In this document: positions 26,883-37,159 of the stretch, piece by piece
How positions within the stretch are numbered: position 1 is the stretch's first letter
How the letters are laid out: the number at the start of each line of letters is the position of its first letter
From: Acidobacteriota bacterium
GTDB lineage: Bacteria > Acidobacteriota > Holophagae > Holophagales > Holophagaceae
DNA: 64,000 nt
Direction: 5' to 3'
Assembly: GCA_016192145.1 (NCBI GenBank)
Contig: JACPUT010000011.1
Location: forward strand, 62,001 to 126,000
Position numbers and translations under genes: made by a program
Notes under the pieces: model-generated
The model's database searches: none
The model's input: the letters and a program-made list of their open reading frames with translations, nothing else
What the model was told of the DNA's origin: nothing

Positions 26883-26954
26883 CCGGTGATGAACAGTGAT
26901 GAACAGTGATGGCGATTCGAGCTTTTATCACTGTTCATCACTGTTCATCACTGG
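26883..26954. repeat. Inverted repeat of tandem GTGATGAACA units, after metG
   Basis: Arms of 28 bases (26883-26910 and 26927-26954, one mismatch), each nearly three copies of the decamer GTGATGAACA, around a 16-base loop. A-rich sequence on the left (26869-26882) reads as a T-rich tail after the hairpin on the minus strand, so it probably also terminates metG, which stops at 26965. The same unit forms the repeat at 44103-44231. Confidence 0.85.
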
Positions 26955-26964
26955 CTTGTATTTT

Positions 26965-28869
<1,905 letters not shown>

Positions 28870-28913
28870 ACTGAACTCCGACCTTCCAGTCTATCAGTCG
28901 GAGCGGCCCGGAA

Positions 28914-29477
28914 TCAGGCCTTCTGCCGCTTCCAGCAGGTCGCCACGTGGTCATCGACCATGCCCGTGGCCTGCATGTAGGCGTACATGATGGTGGGCCC
29001 CACGAAACGGAAGCCCCGCTTCTTCAGGTCCCGGCTCAGAGCTTCGGCTTCCGGGGTCACGGCGGGCACTTCGGCCATGGATGTGGGACGGTTGACCCTC
29101 GGCGCCCCTCCGATGAAGGGCCACAGGTAGGCATCGAAACTTCCGAATTCCGCCTGCACCCTCAAGAAGGCTCGGGCGTTGTCCCGGGCGGACGCGACCT
29201 TCAGGCGATTCCGGACGATGCCCTCATCCTGGAGGAGCCGGGCCAGGTCCTCATCGGTGAAGGCCGCGACGGCGACGGGATCGAAGCCCGCGAAGGCCCG
29301 GCGGTACGCCTCCCGCTTCCGCAGGATGGTGATCCAGCTGAGGCCCGCCTGGGCCCCCTCCAGCATGAGGAACTCGAAGTGCGTGCGGTCATCGTGCACG
29401 GGTACGCCCCACTCGGCGTCGTGGTAGGCCTGGTAGAGCGGATCCTGAGTGCACCACCCACAGCGGGGCCGATCCAT
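28914..29477 (-). CDS. tag: DNA-3-methyladenine glycosylase I
   Basis: Base-excision repair enzyme releasing 3-methyladenine from alkylated DNA; 187 residues, typical. The opening CGWCTQDPLYQAYHDAEWGVP contains the first Cys and His zinc ligands, GLSWITILRKREAYR is the base-binding region with the catalytic environment, and the end VDDHVATCW supplies the last His and Cys. It lies 45 bases upstream of metG, perhaps co-transcribed. Confidence 0.95.
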   Translation of the reverse strand: MDRPRCGWCTQDPLYQAYHDAEWGVPVHDDRTHFEFLMLEGAQAGLSWITILRKREAYRRAFAGFDPVAVAAFTDEDLARLLQDEGIVRNRLKVASARDNARAFLRVQAEFGSFDAYLWPFIGGAPRVNRPTSMAEVPAVTPEAEALSRDLKKRGFRFVGPTIMYAYMQATGMVDDHVATCWKRQKA

Positions 29478-29545
29478 GGGTCCTCCAGAAAAGGAAGGAG
29501 GCCGGAAGTTCCCCTCCAGCCTCCGGTCTCCAGCCTGCGGCCTGC

Positions 29546-30013
29546 TCAGGCTTCGACGATCTCGGCCTTGCGGATCTGGTCGTTGGCGCGGATGGACTGC
29601 ACCACCTTGATGTCCTCATCGGACACGCACTGGCCGAAGACCGTGTGGACGCCATCCAGGTGCTGCACGTTGCGGCGGTCGCCGTTCACCACGAAGAACT
29701 GGCTGCCGCCCGTGTTCTTGCCGGCGTGGGCCATGCTCATGGCGCCCAGCTTGTGCTGGTGGGGGTTGCCGGCCGTTTCGCACTCGATCTTCCAGCCGGG
29801 GCCGCCGGTTCCGGGGATGCCCTTGGCGCCCTCGCGGGTGTTGGGGCAGCCGCCTTGAATCACGAAATCGGGGATCACGCGATGGAAGGCCAGGCCGTCA
29901 TAGAAGCCTTCAGAGATCAGCTTGACGAAATTCGCGACCGTCTTCGGCGCTTCCTTGGGGAACAGCTCCAGGTTGATATCGCCCTTATCGGTCACCAAAC
30001 GCACTCGGGTCAT
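29546..30013 (-). CDS. Cyclophilin-type peptidyl-prolyl isomerase
   Basis: 155 residues without a signal peptide, so cytoplasmic. Catalyses cis-trans isomerisation of prolyl bonds. Family motifs: [27 protein letters not shown] (catalytic Arg in FHRV) and [19 protein letters not shown]. The ATG at 30013 is preceded by AAGGAG five bases upstream; longer in-frame starts run into the divergent gene. The PpiB name would fit, but the paralogue is not certain. Confidence 0.93.
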   Translation of the reverse strand: MTRVRLVTDKGDINLELFPKEAPKTVANFVKLISEGFYDGLAFHRVIPDFVIQGGCPNTREGAKGIPGTGGPGWKIECETAGNPHQHKLGAMSMAHAGKNTGGSQFFVVNGDRRNVQHLDGVHTVFGQCVSDEDIKVVQSIRANDQIRKAEIVEA

Positions 30014-30050
30014 GACATCTCCTTGCAGGCCCATCAGAATACGAAGTTGC

Positions 30051-30542
30051 ATGCGAATCGTCACCCAACATTTCCTCCCCTTATGCCTCCCCATCCTCCT
30101 GGGCATACCCCTGCGGTCCCAGCAGGCAACCCCGCAAATCAAGGGCGGCGGCGGCTTGAGGGTGGCCGGGCGGCTCCTCGAGTTCAGCCCCTCGGAGGGC
30201 GTGGCCGGCCCACCCCAGGGGGGCGTGCATCAAAATGTGCTGCGTTTAAAGGGCACCCTCCGGGGGGCCAAGGGCGAACTGCTCGAACTGGAATTGCAAT
30301 TCACCGAAGGGGGGAAGGTCTATCGGATGAACCTGTTCCGGAAAACGGGGGACCAGGAGGTGGAGCGCTGGGCCGCCACCCTCAAGACGCAGGTCAAGGT
30401 CCTCGCGCTGGATGGCCGGATCGGGGGAACCGTCCGCCTCCGGCTCACCGGCCCGCTCTCCGGGATCGTCGATGGCCTCGGTCGCCAGGACGCCTGGGAT
30501 GGCGAGCTCTGGTTCACCCTCCAGAGCTGGCCCAAACGCTGA
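30051..30542 (+). CDS. Secreted protein of unknown function
   Basis: 163 residues. The ATG at 30051 begins a probable signal peptide (about 1-24, hydrophobic [13 protein letters not shown], cleavage near RSQQA). The mature part looks all-beta: [40 protein letters not shown], then [15 protein letters not shown] and [11 protein letters not shown]. No family recognised. It is divergent from the cyclophilin gene, with only 37 bases between the starts. The ribosome-binding site is weak. Confidence 0.6.
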   Translation: MRIVTQHFLPLCLPILLGIPLRSQQATPQIKGGGGLRVAGRLLEFSPSEGVAGPPQGGVHQNVLRLKGTLRGAKGELLELELQFTEGGKVYRMNLFRKTGDQEVERWAATLKTQVKVLALDGRIGGTVRLRLTGPLSGIVDGLGRQDAWDGELWFTLQSWPKR

Positions 30543-30639
30543 TGCCTCGGAACCTATCCAGACCTTGGGGTAGCCTCGTGTTGCCTGCGCGAACCCCTTG
30601 GATCCTCCAAGGTGCTCGTGGGCAACACGTGGCGGGGGT

Positions 30640-30663
30640 TTGGGGGCATGCCAGTGCCCCCAA
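30640..30663 (+). terminator. Hairpin in the 30.6 kb gap
   Basis: A 9-base-pair stem (TTGGGGGCA/TGCCCCCAA) with a six-base loop, about 100 bases after the secreted-protein stop. No T-run follows. It may end that transcript or lie in the leader of the lipoprotein gene. The rest of the 252-base gap (30543-30794) holds nothing I can identify. Confidence 0.4.
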
Positions 30664-30794
30664 TGGGGTTACAGCGAAATCAAGCGCAGCTTGACTTCGC
30701 GCCAGAGGGGCCATGCCCCGATGGAAGTGGACCTCGCCTGCCTTCACCGAGATCCAGGCAATTCAGGCGAGGTACACTTGTGGGTGGAGGCTCC

Positions 30795-31214
30795 ATGTTC
30801 CGTCGTTCCGCCCTGCTCGCCCTGGCCCTGTTTTCCTTCACCGCCTGCAAGGGAATCCCGCTCAAGCCCGCCAAGCCCCTGCCTCCCGGGATGGTGATGC
30901 TCCGCTTCAGCAAGTCCGTCGCCGGCCCCCTGGATCTCTCCATCGATGGCACGCGAGTGCCCGTCGCGCAGACATCCAAAGGAGGGAGCGTGCTTCGCAT
31001 CGAGGGCCTGCAAGCCGGTAAGCACAAGATCTTCATCTCCAGCCCCCGGGATGCCTTCAGCCCCGATCAGTCCGACATCCTCCTTCCCGACGATGGCGGG
31101 TTCTACGACATCGTGTTCGCCCAGAAATTCAACGCGGTCCTCTACGGCAAGCCCCCGGAGACGCCGGCCGCCGAAGGAATTCCTGGCGTCAAGGCCAGCC
31201 TCCAGAAGAAGTAG
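30795..31214 (+). CDS. Small lipoprotein of unknown function
   Basis: 139 residues. The ATG at 30795 (GGAGG five bases upstream) gives a short signal with the lipobox FTAC (Cys19). The mature part is beta-rich: GMVMLRFSKSVAGPLDLSIDGTRVPV, LRIEGLQAGKHKIFISSP, with a PEGA-like spacing of strands (GPLDLSIDG, GLQAGKHKI). A PEGA-type surface domain is a reasonable guess but not proven. The ferredoxin gene starts four bases after the stop. Confidence 0.7.
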   Translation: MFRRSALLALALFSFTACKGIPLKPAKPLPPGMVMLRFSKSVAGPLDLSIDGTRVPVAQTSKGGSVLRIEGLQAGKHKIFISSPRDAFSPDQSDILLPDDGGFYDIVFAQKFNAVLYGKPPETPAAEGIPGVKASLQKK

Positions 31215-31218
31215 ATCC

Positions 31219-31512
31219 ATGGGGCTCCGGGCCCGCACGCGCGCTGGCGATATCGAACTATCCGGGGCAGGCACCCTCATGGCGCAAGCTCTGGCCGCGG
31301 GCCTGCCCGTGGCTTCCAGCTGCTCCGGGAGGGGGGCCTGCGGCCGATGCCTCGTCTCCATCCTCGAGGGCGCGGATCACCTTTCAGGGATGGATCTCCA
31401 CGAGGGGGAGGTGCTGATCCGCAATGGTGCCGCGCCCGGTGTGCGGCTGGCTTGCCAGACCCGGCTCCTGGATCGACAGGCCAGCGCCTCCATCACCACG
31501 GGCTACTGGTGA
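31219..31512 (+). CDS. 2Fe-2S ferredoxin
   Basis: 97-residue plant-type/adrenodoxin-like ferredoxin. Iron-sulfur ligands are visible as SSCSGRGACGRC (Cys at the first, sixth and ninth positions) and the distal RLACQT; the fold is filled by AGTLMAQALAAGLPV before and NGAAPGV before the last Cys. The Gly/Ala-rich loop matches electron-transfer ferredoxins that serve oxygenases or reductases; no partner is encoded nearby. The stop overlaps the hydrolase's GTG start. Confidence 0.9.
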   Translation: MGLRARTRAGDIELSGAGTLMAQALAAGLPVASSCSGRGACGRCLVSILEGADHLSGMDLHEGEVLIRNGAAPGVRLACQTRLLDRQASASITTGYW

Positions 31513-32480
31513 AGCCCCGCGCTTGGGTCCTAATTCTGGTTCCGGCGCTCGGCCTCGGCGCCTTTTCCATCTGGAAGGCCCGAGCCGTAGCCCATGAGCT
31601 GACGGATCCGCCCTTCTACCAGCCCCAGCCCCTGCCCCGGGTGGAAGCCACCTACGCGGATCTGGCCAAGGGCGCCGACGGCGATCCAGGCGGAACCTGG
31701 GCGGTCCGGGACGTCGAGGGTCTCCGCCTTTGGACCCTTACCCGGCCGACCCGATCCCCCGGGATCGTCCTGATGCTCCACGGCTTCGGAGATGATCGCT
31801 GGGGCACCAGCCCAGCCCTGAAGTGGTTCCCCCGCCTGGATGCGGCGATCTTCACCTACCTGCGGCGGGACGACGCCCTGCGCCAAGGGGGACGGAAGCC
31901 CTTCATCACCTTCGGGGCCCTTGAATCCCAGGAGGTGGTGCGGGCGGTGCATGCGCTCGAAGCCCAGGGCTGGCCTCGAAACCGAATCCACCTGATGGGC
32001 CGCAGCCTTGGAGCCTCCGTGGGACTGCTGGCGCTGGCCAAGCTCGAAGCCGAAGGCCGGGGCCCCTTGGCCGGGTTCATCTGGGAAGGAGCTCCCCTCG
32101 GTTCCAGGGACTTCGCCGAACAATTGATCCGGGGGCCGGAGGACCGGGCCTGGCACCTACTCGCCCCCCCCATCGGCGCCCTGGCCGCACGTTGGGCTGC
32201 CTCACGCGGGGGCTACCGGATCGAGGAGACCGATCCGAGGCATGCGCTCCGGAACCTCCAGCTGACCACCCCGACCCTCTGCTTCCTGGCCACCCAGGAT
32301 CGGCTGGCCCCGACCTCGGGCCAACGCCTATTGCTGGGTTCCTTCCAGACGAAGCGCGTCGTGGAAGTTCCCACCTGGCACCTCAACTGCTCCCAGGTCC
32401 TGGGACCCGGCTATGCCCAGGCCATCCGGGAGTTCACGGACGCCGGCCCAAAAAAATCAGGGGACCCGAAGGCCCCCTGA
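31509..32480 (+). CDS. Membrane-anchored alpha/beta hydrolase
   Basis: 323 residues starting at GTG 31509, overlapping the ferredoxin stop by four bases (GTGA). A single N-terminal hydrophobic segment (about 5-20) anchors or exports it. The hydrolase fold shows VLMLHGFGDD (oxyanion region), the nucleophile elbow GRSLGAS, an acidic residue in FLATQDRLAP, and a late His in PTWHLNCS. Substrate unknown; esterase or acyl-peptidase are options. The last 24 coding bases form the stem of a minus-strand terminator. Confidence 0.82.
   Translation: MKPRAWVLILVPALGLGAFSIWKARAVAHELTDPPFYQPQPLPRVEATYADLAKGADGDPGGTWAVRDVEGLRLWTLTRPTRSPGIVLMLHGFGDDRWGTSPALKWFPRLDAAIFTYLRRDDALRQGGRKPFITFGALESQEVVRAVHALEAQGWPRNRIHLMGRSLGASVGLLALAKLEAEGRGPLAGFIWEGAPLGSRDFAEQLIRGPEDRAWHLLAPPIGALAARWAASRGGYRIEETDPRHALRNLQLTTPTLCFLATQDRLAPTSGQRLLLGSFQTKRVVEVPTWHLNCSQVLGPGYAQAIREFTDAGPKKSGDPKAP
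32450..32480 (-). terminator. Intrinsic terminator of the CsgG-like gene, inside the hydrolase 3' end
   Basis: On the minus strand, TCAGGGGG and CCCCTGA form a stem around CCTTCGGGT, followed directly by seven T (seven A at 32450-32456 on the plus strand). It is a textbook intrinsic terminator 20 bases past the CsgG-like stop, and it overlaps the last codons of the convergent hydrolase gene. Confidence 0.85.
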
Positions 32481-32500
32481 GAATCGGGGATGGGCCCCCG

Positions 32501-33244
32501 CTACTCTTCAGATTCCGCTGCGGCCTGTCCCGTGGCCCGAAGCAGCTTGGGCGTGATGCGTTGCACGATGGGCTCGAAGACCTTGTTCACCAGTTCTTCG
32601 TCATAGGAGATCTCGGCCCCGGTTCCGGCCACCTTCACGGAGGTATCCGAGGTCTTGTCCTCTTCCTTCCAAGCGCCCAGGATCTCGCCCGTTTCGACTT
32701 CGATGAGGCGGATGTCCAGGCGGCCCGTGAAGGAGGCCTTCTTCACGTTGACGCTGCCGGCCACCGCGCCAGCCATGCCATCGCCCGTGACCCTTCCCAC
32801 GAGGGCGCCCACGCCCCAGCCCGTGCCGAAGCCCGATTCCTTGTAGGCGAAGCGGGTGACCTTGCCGGTCATGACGTACTTCACCCCCAGGAGCTTGCCG
32901 ATCTTCTGAACGGTGTTGGTGTCGACCTCACCGCTCTGCTGGAAATTGAGTTCGCCGCGGATCTCCTCGAGGCGCTCCCGCTCGACGAGCCGGATCTTCC
33001 CCCTCCCCTTCTCCATGATCTCGGTGGTGAAGAGATCCCGGAGCTGGTTGGAGATGGTGCCCATCTGGTTGCCCCAGCCGCCGTGGCGCCAGCCATGCCA
33101 GGCATCGGGGGCGGCCTTGAACTCGAGGATGGCCATACGGGGGAGCTTCAGCTTCTCCTCCTTGGTCATCTTCTTCTGGGCGAAGGCGGGCGCAACCAAC
33201 AGCATCAGGGCCGCACAGGTGGATAGGATCTTCCGCAGTCGCAT
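32501..33244 (-). CDS. CsgG/HfaB family secreted protein
   Basis: 247 residues with a signal peptide (about 1-22, PAFAQ). The body follows the CsgG family (curli-production/holdfast transporters and related lipoproteins): PRMAILEFKAAP, ISNQLRDLFTTEIMEKGRGKIRLVERERLEEIRGEL, GKLLGVKYVMTGKVTRFAYK, and a late LDIRLIEVETGEILGAWK. There is no lipobox Cys and no other curli genes, so it is probably one of the many stand-alone CsgG-domain proteins, not a curli pore. Confidence 0.8.
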   Translation of the reverse strand: MRLRKILSTCAALMLLVAPAFAQKKMTKEEKLKLPRMAILEFKAAPDAWHGWRHGGWGNQMGTISNQLRDLFTTEIMEKGRGKIRLVERERLEEIRGELNFQQSGEVDTNTVQKIGKLLGVKYVMTGKVTRFAYKESGFGTGWGVGALVGRVTGDGMAGAVAGSVNVKKASFTGRLDIRLIEVETGEILGAWKEEDKTSDTSVKVAGTGAEISYDEELVNKVFEPIVQRITPKLLRATGQAAAESEE

Positions 33245-33284
33245 GGAGGCTCCGTAGGTGGGATAGGGATCCCGTTAGGAAAAT

Positions 33285-33581
33285 CTACTCTTCAATGAGC
33301 TTGCTGCGAAGCTCTTTTCCAAGTTTGAAGTAGACCACCCGCTTGGGGGGCACCTGGATGTTCTCCCCGCTCCGGGGGTTGCGCCCCTGCCGAGCCTTTC
33401 GATCCCGGAGACGGAAGCTCCCGAATCCGCGCAGCTCCACGCCCTCGCCCACGCGGAGGCTCTGGACCACGGACTCCAGGAAGGTGTTCACCAGGAGATC
33501 CGCATCCTTCTTCCCCAGCTGGAGTCGATCCATGAGGTGCTGGGCGAGATCGGCCTTGGTGAGGGTCTCCATCGCGGTCAT
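33285..33581 (-). CDS. HU/IHF family DNA-binding protein
   Basis: 98-residue histone-like protein that bends DNA as a dimer. Family signatures: TLTKADLAQHLMDRL at the start, FLESVVQSLRVGEGVELRGFGSF, and GRNPRSGENIQVPPKRVVYFKLGKEL (the beta-arm with its intercalating proline). The pattern is closest to IHF alpha/beta subunits. I use the ATG at 33581 (GGAG six bases upstream); an internal ATG at 33572 is possible. Confidence 0.93.
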   Translation of the reverse strand: MTAMETLTKADLAQHLMDRLQLGKKDADLLVNTFLESVVQSLRVGEGVELRGFGSFRLRDRKARQGRNPRSGENIQVPPKRVVYFKLGKELRSKLIEE

Positions 33582-33659
33582 GGGCGCTCCGGGGGAATCG
33601 GTTGGGGGGTGACCTCCCATCATCCACTTCCCCTGGAGCGGGTCAAGGGGCCTTGTATC

Positions 33660-33690
33660 AAAAATTGCGGAGGGCCGAAGCCCTCCGCAA
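33660..33690 (-). terminator. Intrinsic terminator after pepA
   Basis: On the minus strand, an 11-base-pair stem (TTGCGGAGGGC/GCCCTCCGCAA) with a TTCG tetraloop is followed by five T. It lies 28 bases past the pepA stop. Confidence 0.85.
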
Positions 33691-33717
33691 CCATTCACGG
33701 ATTCTTCCCGAATCGGG

Positions 33718-35190
33718 TCAGTCGGCCAACCACTCCAGAAGGAAGCGCGGGCCTTCGCCGCTGGGACCGAAGGGGCGGTAGTCCCGTTCCTTGCCGCTCC
33801 AGGCACCCGCGAGGTCCACATGGGCCCAGCTCTGGCCCGAGCCCACGAACTCCTGGAGGAACATGCCGGCGGTGATGGTGCCACCCCAGCGGATGCCCGT
33901 GATGTTCTTCAGGTCGGCCAGGGGGCTCTTCAGCAGCTCCCGGTACTCCTCGACGATGGGCAGCTGCCAGAGGTGCTCCCCCGAGGCGCCGCCGGCATCC
34001 CGAAGGCTCTCCACCAGCTTCTGGTCGGTGCCCATGATGACGTTCACGCCGTCGCCGACGGCGATGAGGGCCGCGCCCGTGAGCGTGGCCAAATCCACGA
34101 TGTGGTCCGCGCCCATCTCGGAGGCATAGTGCAGGAGATCGGCCAGCACCAGGCGCCCTTCGGCGTCGGTGTTCAGGACCTCGATGGTCTTGCCGGATCG
34201 CGAACGGAGCACGTCGCCGGGTTTGTAGGCCCCGCCGTCGTTCATGTTCTCCACCAGGCCGCAGAGCCCCGTGATGTGCACGGGCAGTTCCAGTTGGGCG
34301 GCCGCCATGACGGTGGCCAGCACGATCGCAGCACCCGTCATGTCGTCCTTCATGGTCTCCATGCTGGCGGCGTCTTTGAGGCTGAGACCGCCACTGTCGA
34401 AGGTGACGCCCTTGCCCACGAGCACGACATGGCGCTTGGCCTTCTCCTTGGGCTTGTACTCCAGCTTCACCACCCGCGGGGGGCGGGTGCTGCCCTGGCC
34501 CACGGCCAGCACGCAGTTGAAGTTACCTTTCTTCAGGGCCTCCACGTCCATGACCTCGCAGCCCACCTTGTGCTGCTTGGCGAGCTTCTGCGCCTGTTCA
34601 GCGAACGATTCCGGATAGAGGTCCATGGCGGGTGTGGCCGCCAGATCCCGCACCTTGTGGCAGGCCGCGACCCCCGCCTGGATGAGGGGGAGGCGCCGGC
34701 GCGATTTGCGGGTGTCATCCCCATTGCTGAAGATCTCGACCTTGGAGAACTGCTTTCCTTCTCCTTTGGATTTGAAAGAAACCATGTCGTAGTTCGCGAG
34801 AAGCGCACCTTCGATCACCGCGCTCTGAACAGCGTCATGGTCCAGGGTGGAGGTGCTGGGGCTCACGACCCCCACGCTCTTCCAGTTCCGCTTGAGCGCG
34901 TAGCGGGCGGCCGAGCCCAGCCCTTTGCGGATGCGGTTCAAGCTGACCGTTTCCTCCTCGCCGAGGCCCACGAGCAGCATCCAGCGCGTGCCCTTCACCC
35001 CGTTGGGGTGATGAAGCGGGACCATTTCGCCGTAATCCGCCTTGAAATCATTTTCATCCATGACTTGCCGGGCAACTTTGCTGATCGCCAAAGGAAGCCG
35101 ATGCCGCTCCCGCCCGCTGAATACGGGGACGATGAGCACATCGCCTTCAAAATCCTTCCCGGTCTGACTGCTGATTTCCACGTTCAACAT
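33718..35190 (-). CDS. pepA: Leucyl aminopeptidase (M17)
   Basis: Cytosolic two-metal aminopeptidase of 490 residues. Signatures: VLVGKGVTFDSGGLSLK (metal-binding Lys/Asp), the M17 motif NTDAEGRLVLAD, and the catalytic surroundings ATLTGAALIAVG. The N-terminal regulatory domain covers about residues 1-170. The ATG at 35190 has AGGAGG six bases upstream; an upstream in-frame start at 35205 is not needed. A terminator follows at 33690. Confidence 0.95.
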   Translation of the reverse strand: MLNVEISSQTGKDFEGDVLIVPVFSGRERHRLPLAISKVARQVMDENDFKADYGEMVPLHHPNGVKGTRWMLLVGLGEEETVSLNRIRKGLGSAARYALKRNWKSVGVVSPSTSTLDHDAVQSAVIEGALLANYDMVSFKSKGEGKQFSKVEIFSNGDDTRKSRRRLPLIQAGVAACHKVRDLAATPAMDLYPESFAEQAQKLAKQHKVGCEVMDVEALKKGNFNCVLAVGQGSTRPPRVVKLEYKPKEKAKRHVVLVGKGVTFDSGGLSLKDAASMETMKDDMTGAAIVLATVMAAAQLELPVHITGLCGLVENMNDGGAYKPGDVLRSRSGKTIEVLNTDAEGRLVLADLLHYASEMGADHIVDLATLTGAALIAVGDGVNVIMGTDQKLVESLRDAGGASGEHLWQLPIVEEYRELLKSPLADLKNITGIRWGGTITAGMFLQEFVGSGQSWAHVDLAGAWSGKERDYRPFGPSGEGPRFLLEWLAD

Positions 35191-35205
35191 GGATTCCTCC
35201 TGCAT

Positions 35206-35300
35206 TTTCGAGGCTAGTCAGCATACGTAAAAAGGCAAATGCTTTTTTTTTGATCTTATCGATTTTTATTTTTTCAACGTGTAGCATTGATTTTCTTCAA
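35206..35300. promoter_or_regulatory. AT-rich divergent region between pepA and pabB
   Basis: The stretch from about 35218 to 35300 is unusually AT-rich for this genome, with a run of nine T and blocks such as ATTTTTATTTTTTC. It lies just upstream of pepA and about 80 bases before pabB, so it probably carries the promoter of pepA and perhaps pabB. No clear -35/-10 pair could be fixed. Confidence 0.35.
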
Positions 35301-35381
35301 AGAACCGCTAGGGGCTTGTCCAAGCAACCCAGGGGGTACTTGCACGCGCTCCCAGGCCCATGGGCGATGGCATCATGACCC

Positions 35382-36665
35382 ATGGACTGGAATCCGCCCT
35401 TCCGGAGGCCCCTCGCCCTCCCGCAGCCCTGGCCGGCCGCAGCCCAGGCCTGGCTCCGGAGCGGCGCCAGCTGGCTGCACACCGGCCTGGACCGGGGCGG
35501 GGACCAGGGAGGCGACCTTCTGGCTTTCCCGGCGCCGGAAATCTTGGAGACAAAGTGGGATGGGCAAGGCTGGATCTCGACCTGGCAGGGGTCTCCCCTG
35601 GCCCTCTCCCCCTGGGATAGTCTCCAGTGGGCCTCCCAGCAGGGCCTTCCGCTCATCGGCGCCGCTACCTATGAGCTGGCCTGTTCCGAAGCCGGCCATG
35701 CCTTCCAGCCCCCCGAGGCGGGGAGCCTCGGCCAACGCTGGCAAGGCGTCCGGAATGCGATCCGCATCCAGGGGAGCCAGGCGGAGCTCTGGTCCTGGGA
35801 GCCGGATCCGGACGTGGAGGCCCTGGTGGCACCGTTCCGAACCGCTTGCACCCTGGCCCCCCCCCGCTTCGGGCTGGATCCCCGCTGGGATCAGCACCGC
35901 CACGGCCGCGCCGTATCGGAAGCCCAGCACCTCATCCACGAAGGCGGCTTCTACGTGGCCAACCTCTGCGTCCCCTTCGAGGGGTCCTTCTCCGGCGATG
36001 AAGTCACGCTCGCCCTGGCCGGGCTCAGGCGGGCCCGACCTCCCTTCGGTGCCTTCCTGCCCTGGGGGAAGCCCTCGCTGCTTTGCCTTTCCATGGAACG
36101 CCTGCTGGCGCGACGGGGCGCCCGGCTGTGGACCGAACCCATCAAAGGCAGCATCGGCCTCGAGGCTCCACCGGGCAGCCTCGCCGCTGACCCCAAGGAG
36201 CGGGCCGAACACACGATGATCGTGGATCTCCAGCGGAACGACCTGGGCAGGGTGTCGAAGGCTGGAACGGTGGCCGTGACCCAGCTCATGGCGGAGGAGG
36301 AGTTCCCCACCGTCCGGCACCTCGTCTCCCGGGTGGAGAGTGTCGCCCGGCCTGGGCTCCGCCTGCCGGAGCTGCTGCGCGCCCTGCTCCCCGGAGGCAG
36401 CGTCACGGGCGCTCCCAAGCACGCCGTCTGCGCCTGGCTCGCACGCACCGAAGCCGGGCCGCGGGGCTTCTACTGCGGCGCCCTGGGGTGGATCCACCCC
36501 GAGGGGGACCTCGACCTCGCCATGCCCATCCGGACCGCTCAGCTCCAGGCAGGCCGCATCACCTACTGGGCCGGGGGGGGCATCACGCGCCGGAGCGATC
36601 CCGGCCGGGAGTGGGACGAACTCCACTTGAAGACCAAGGCCCTGCGACAGATCCTTCCTTCCTGA
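35382..36665 (+). CDS. pabB: Aminodeoxychorismate synthase component I
   Basis: Chorismate-utilising enzyme of 427 residues for p-aminobenzoate (folate) synthesis. The C-terminal catalytic domain has EPIKGS, HTMIVDLQRNDLGRV, LPGGSVTGAPK and GFYCGALGWI. Lysine in PIKGS is the PabB hallmark; anthranilate synthase (TrpE) has alanine there. The glutamine amidotransferase (PabA) and lyase (PabC) are not adjacent. The ribosome-binding site is weak. A DUF6265-like gene follows after seven bases. Confidence 0.88.
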   Translation: MDWNPPFRRPLALPQPWPAAAQAWLRSGASWLHTGLDRGGDQGGDLLAFPAPEILETKWDGQGWISTWQGSPLALSPWDSLQWASQQGLPLIGAATYELACSEAGHAFQPPEAGSLGQRWQGVRNAIRIQGSQAELWSWEPDPDVEALVAPFRTACTLAPPRFGLDPRWDQHRHGRAVSEAQHLIHEGGFYVANLCVPFEGSFSGDEVTLALAGLRRARPPFGAFLPWGKPSLLCLSMERLLARRGARLWTEPIKGSIGLEAPPGSLAADPKERAEHTMIVDLQRNDLGRVSKAGTVAVTQLMAEEEFPTVRHLVSRVESVARPGLRLPELLRALLPGGSVTGAPKHAVCAWLARTEAGPRGFYCGALGWIHPEGDLDLAMPIRTAQLQAGRITYWAGGGITRRSDPGREWDELHLKTKALRQILPS

Positions 36666-36672
36666 GGCTTCC

Positions 36673-37155
36673 ATGCGAACAGTCCAGGTGTGTGTCGTGG
36701 CATCGGCCCTGGTCGCCCAGGCTCCGGCTCCGGAATTGAAGTCCCTCGCCTGGCTTCAGGGGCGCTGGACCGGTGCCGAGGGTCCGGAGCGATTCGAGGA
36801 GCACTGGTCCTTGCAGGGCCAGTCCCTGATGGGGAGTGCCCGCACGCTCGTGGGTGACACCACCTCGTTCATCGAGCTGTTCATCCTCGAACGCGAGGGC
36901 GCCGACTTCGTCCTGCGCATCCGGATGTTCGGGCCCGCCCTCGATTCGGCCCTGAAGGGCAAGGATGCCCCCCTCCGTCTCAAGCTCACGGAGGCCGACT
37001 CGACCCACTTCAAATGTGAAGGGTTGGGACCGGAAACCGGGACGACGCTCATCTACCGATTGGAGGCACCGGATCGCATCCACGCCAGCCTCTCCAAGGC
37101 GAAGGATGGCCGGGTCTCCACCCGGAGCTACGCCTTCACCCGTGGGACGCACTAA
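36673..37155 (+). CDS. DUF6265-like secreted protein
   Basis: 160 residues with an N-terminal hydrophobic stretch (about 1-16, VVASALVAQA), so probably exported. The mature part opens LKSLAWLQGRWTG and continues with EEHWSLQGQSLMGSARTL and FILEREGADFVLRIRMFGP, a lipocalin-like beta-barrel pattern of the DUF6265 family. Function unknown. It is probably co-transcribed with pabB, though the pairing may be incidental. It converges on the HNH gene five bases away. Confidence 0.72.
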   Translation: MRTVQVCVVASALVAQAPAPELKSLAWLQGRWTGAEGPERFEEHWSLQGQSLMGSARTLVGDTTSFIELFILEREGADFVLRIRMFGPALDSALKGKDAPLRLKLTEADSTHFKCEGLGPETGTTLIYRLEAPDRIHASLSKAKDGRVSTRSYAFTRGTH

Positions 37156-37159
37156 ACCC

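Noticed and set aside
26883-26954. CRISPR-like array
   Set aside because: Repeats are head to tail within arms, without unique spacers, and the two arms are inverted; no cas genes occur in the window.
35382-36665. Anthranilate synthase component I (trpE)
   Set aside because: PIKGS carries the lysine specific for PabB, and no trp genes are adjacent.
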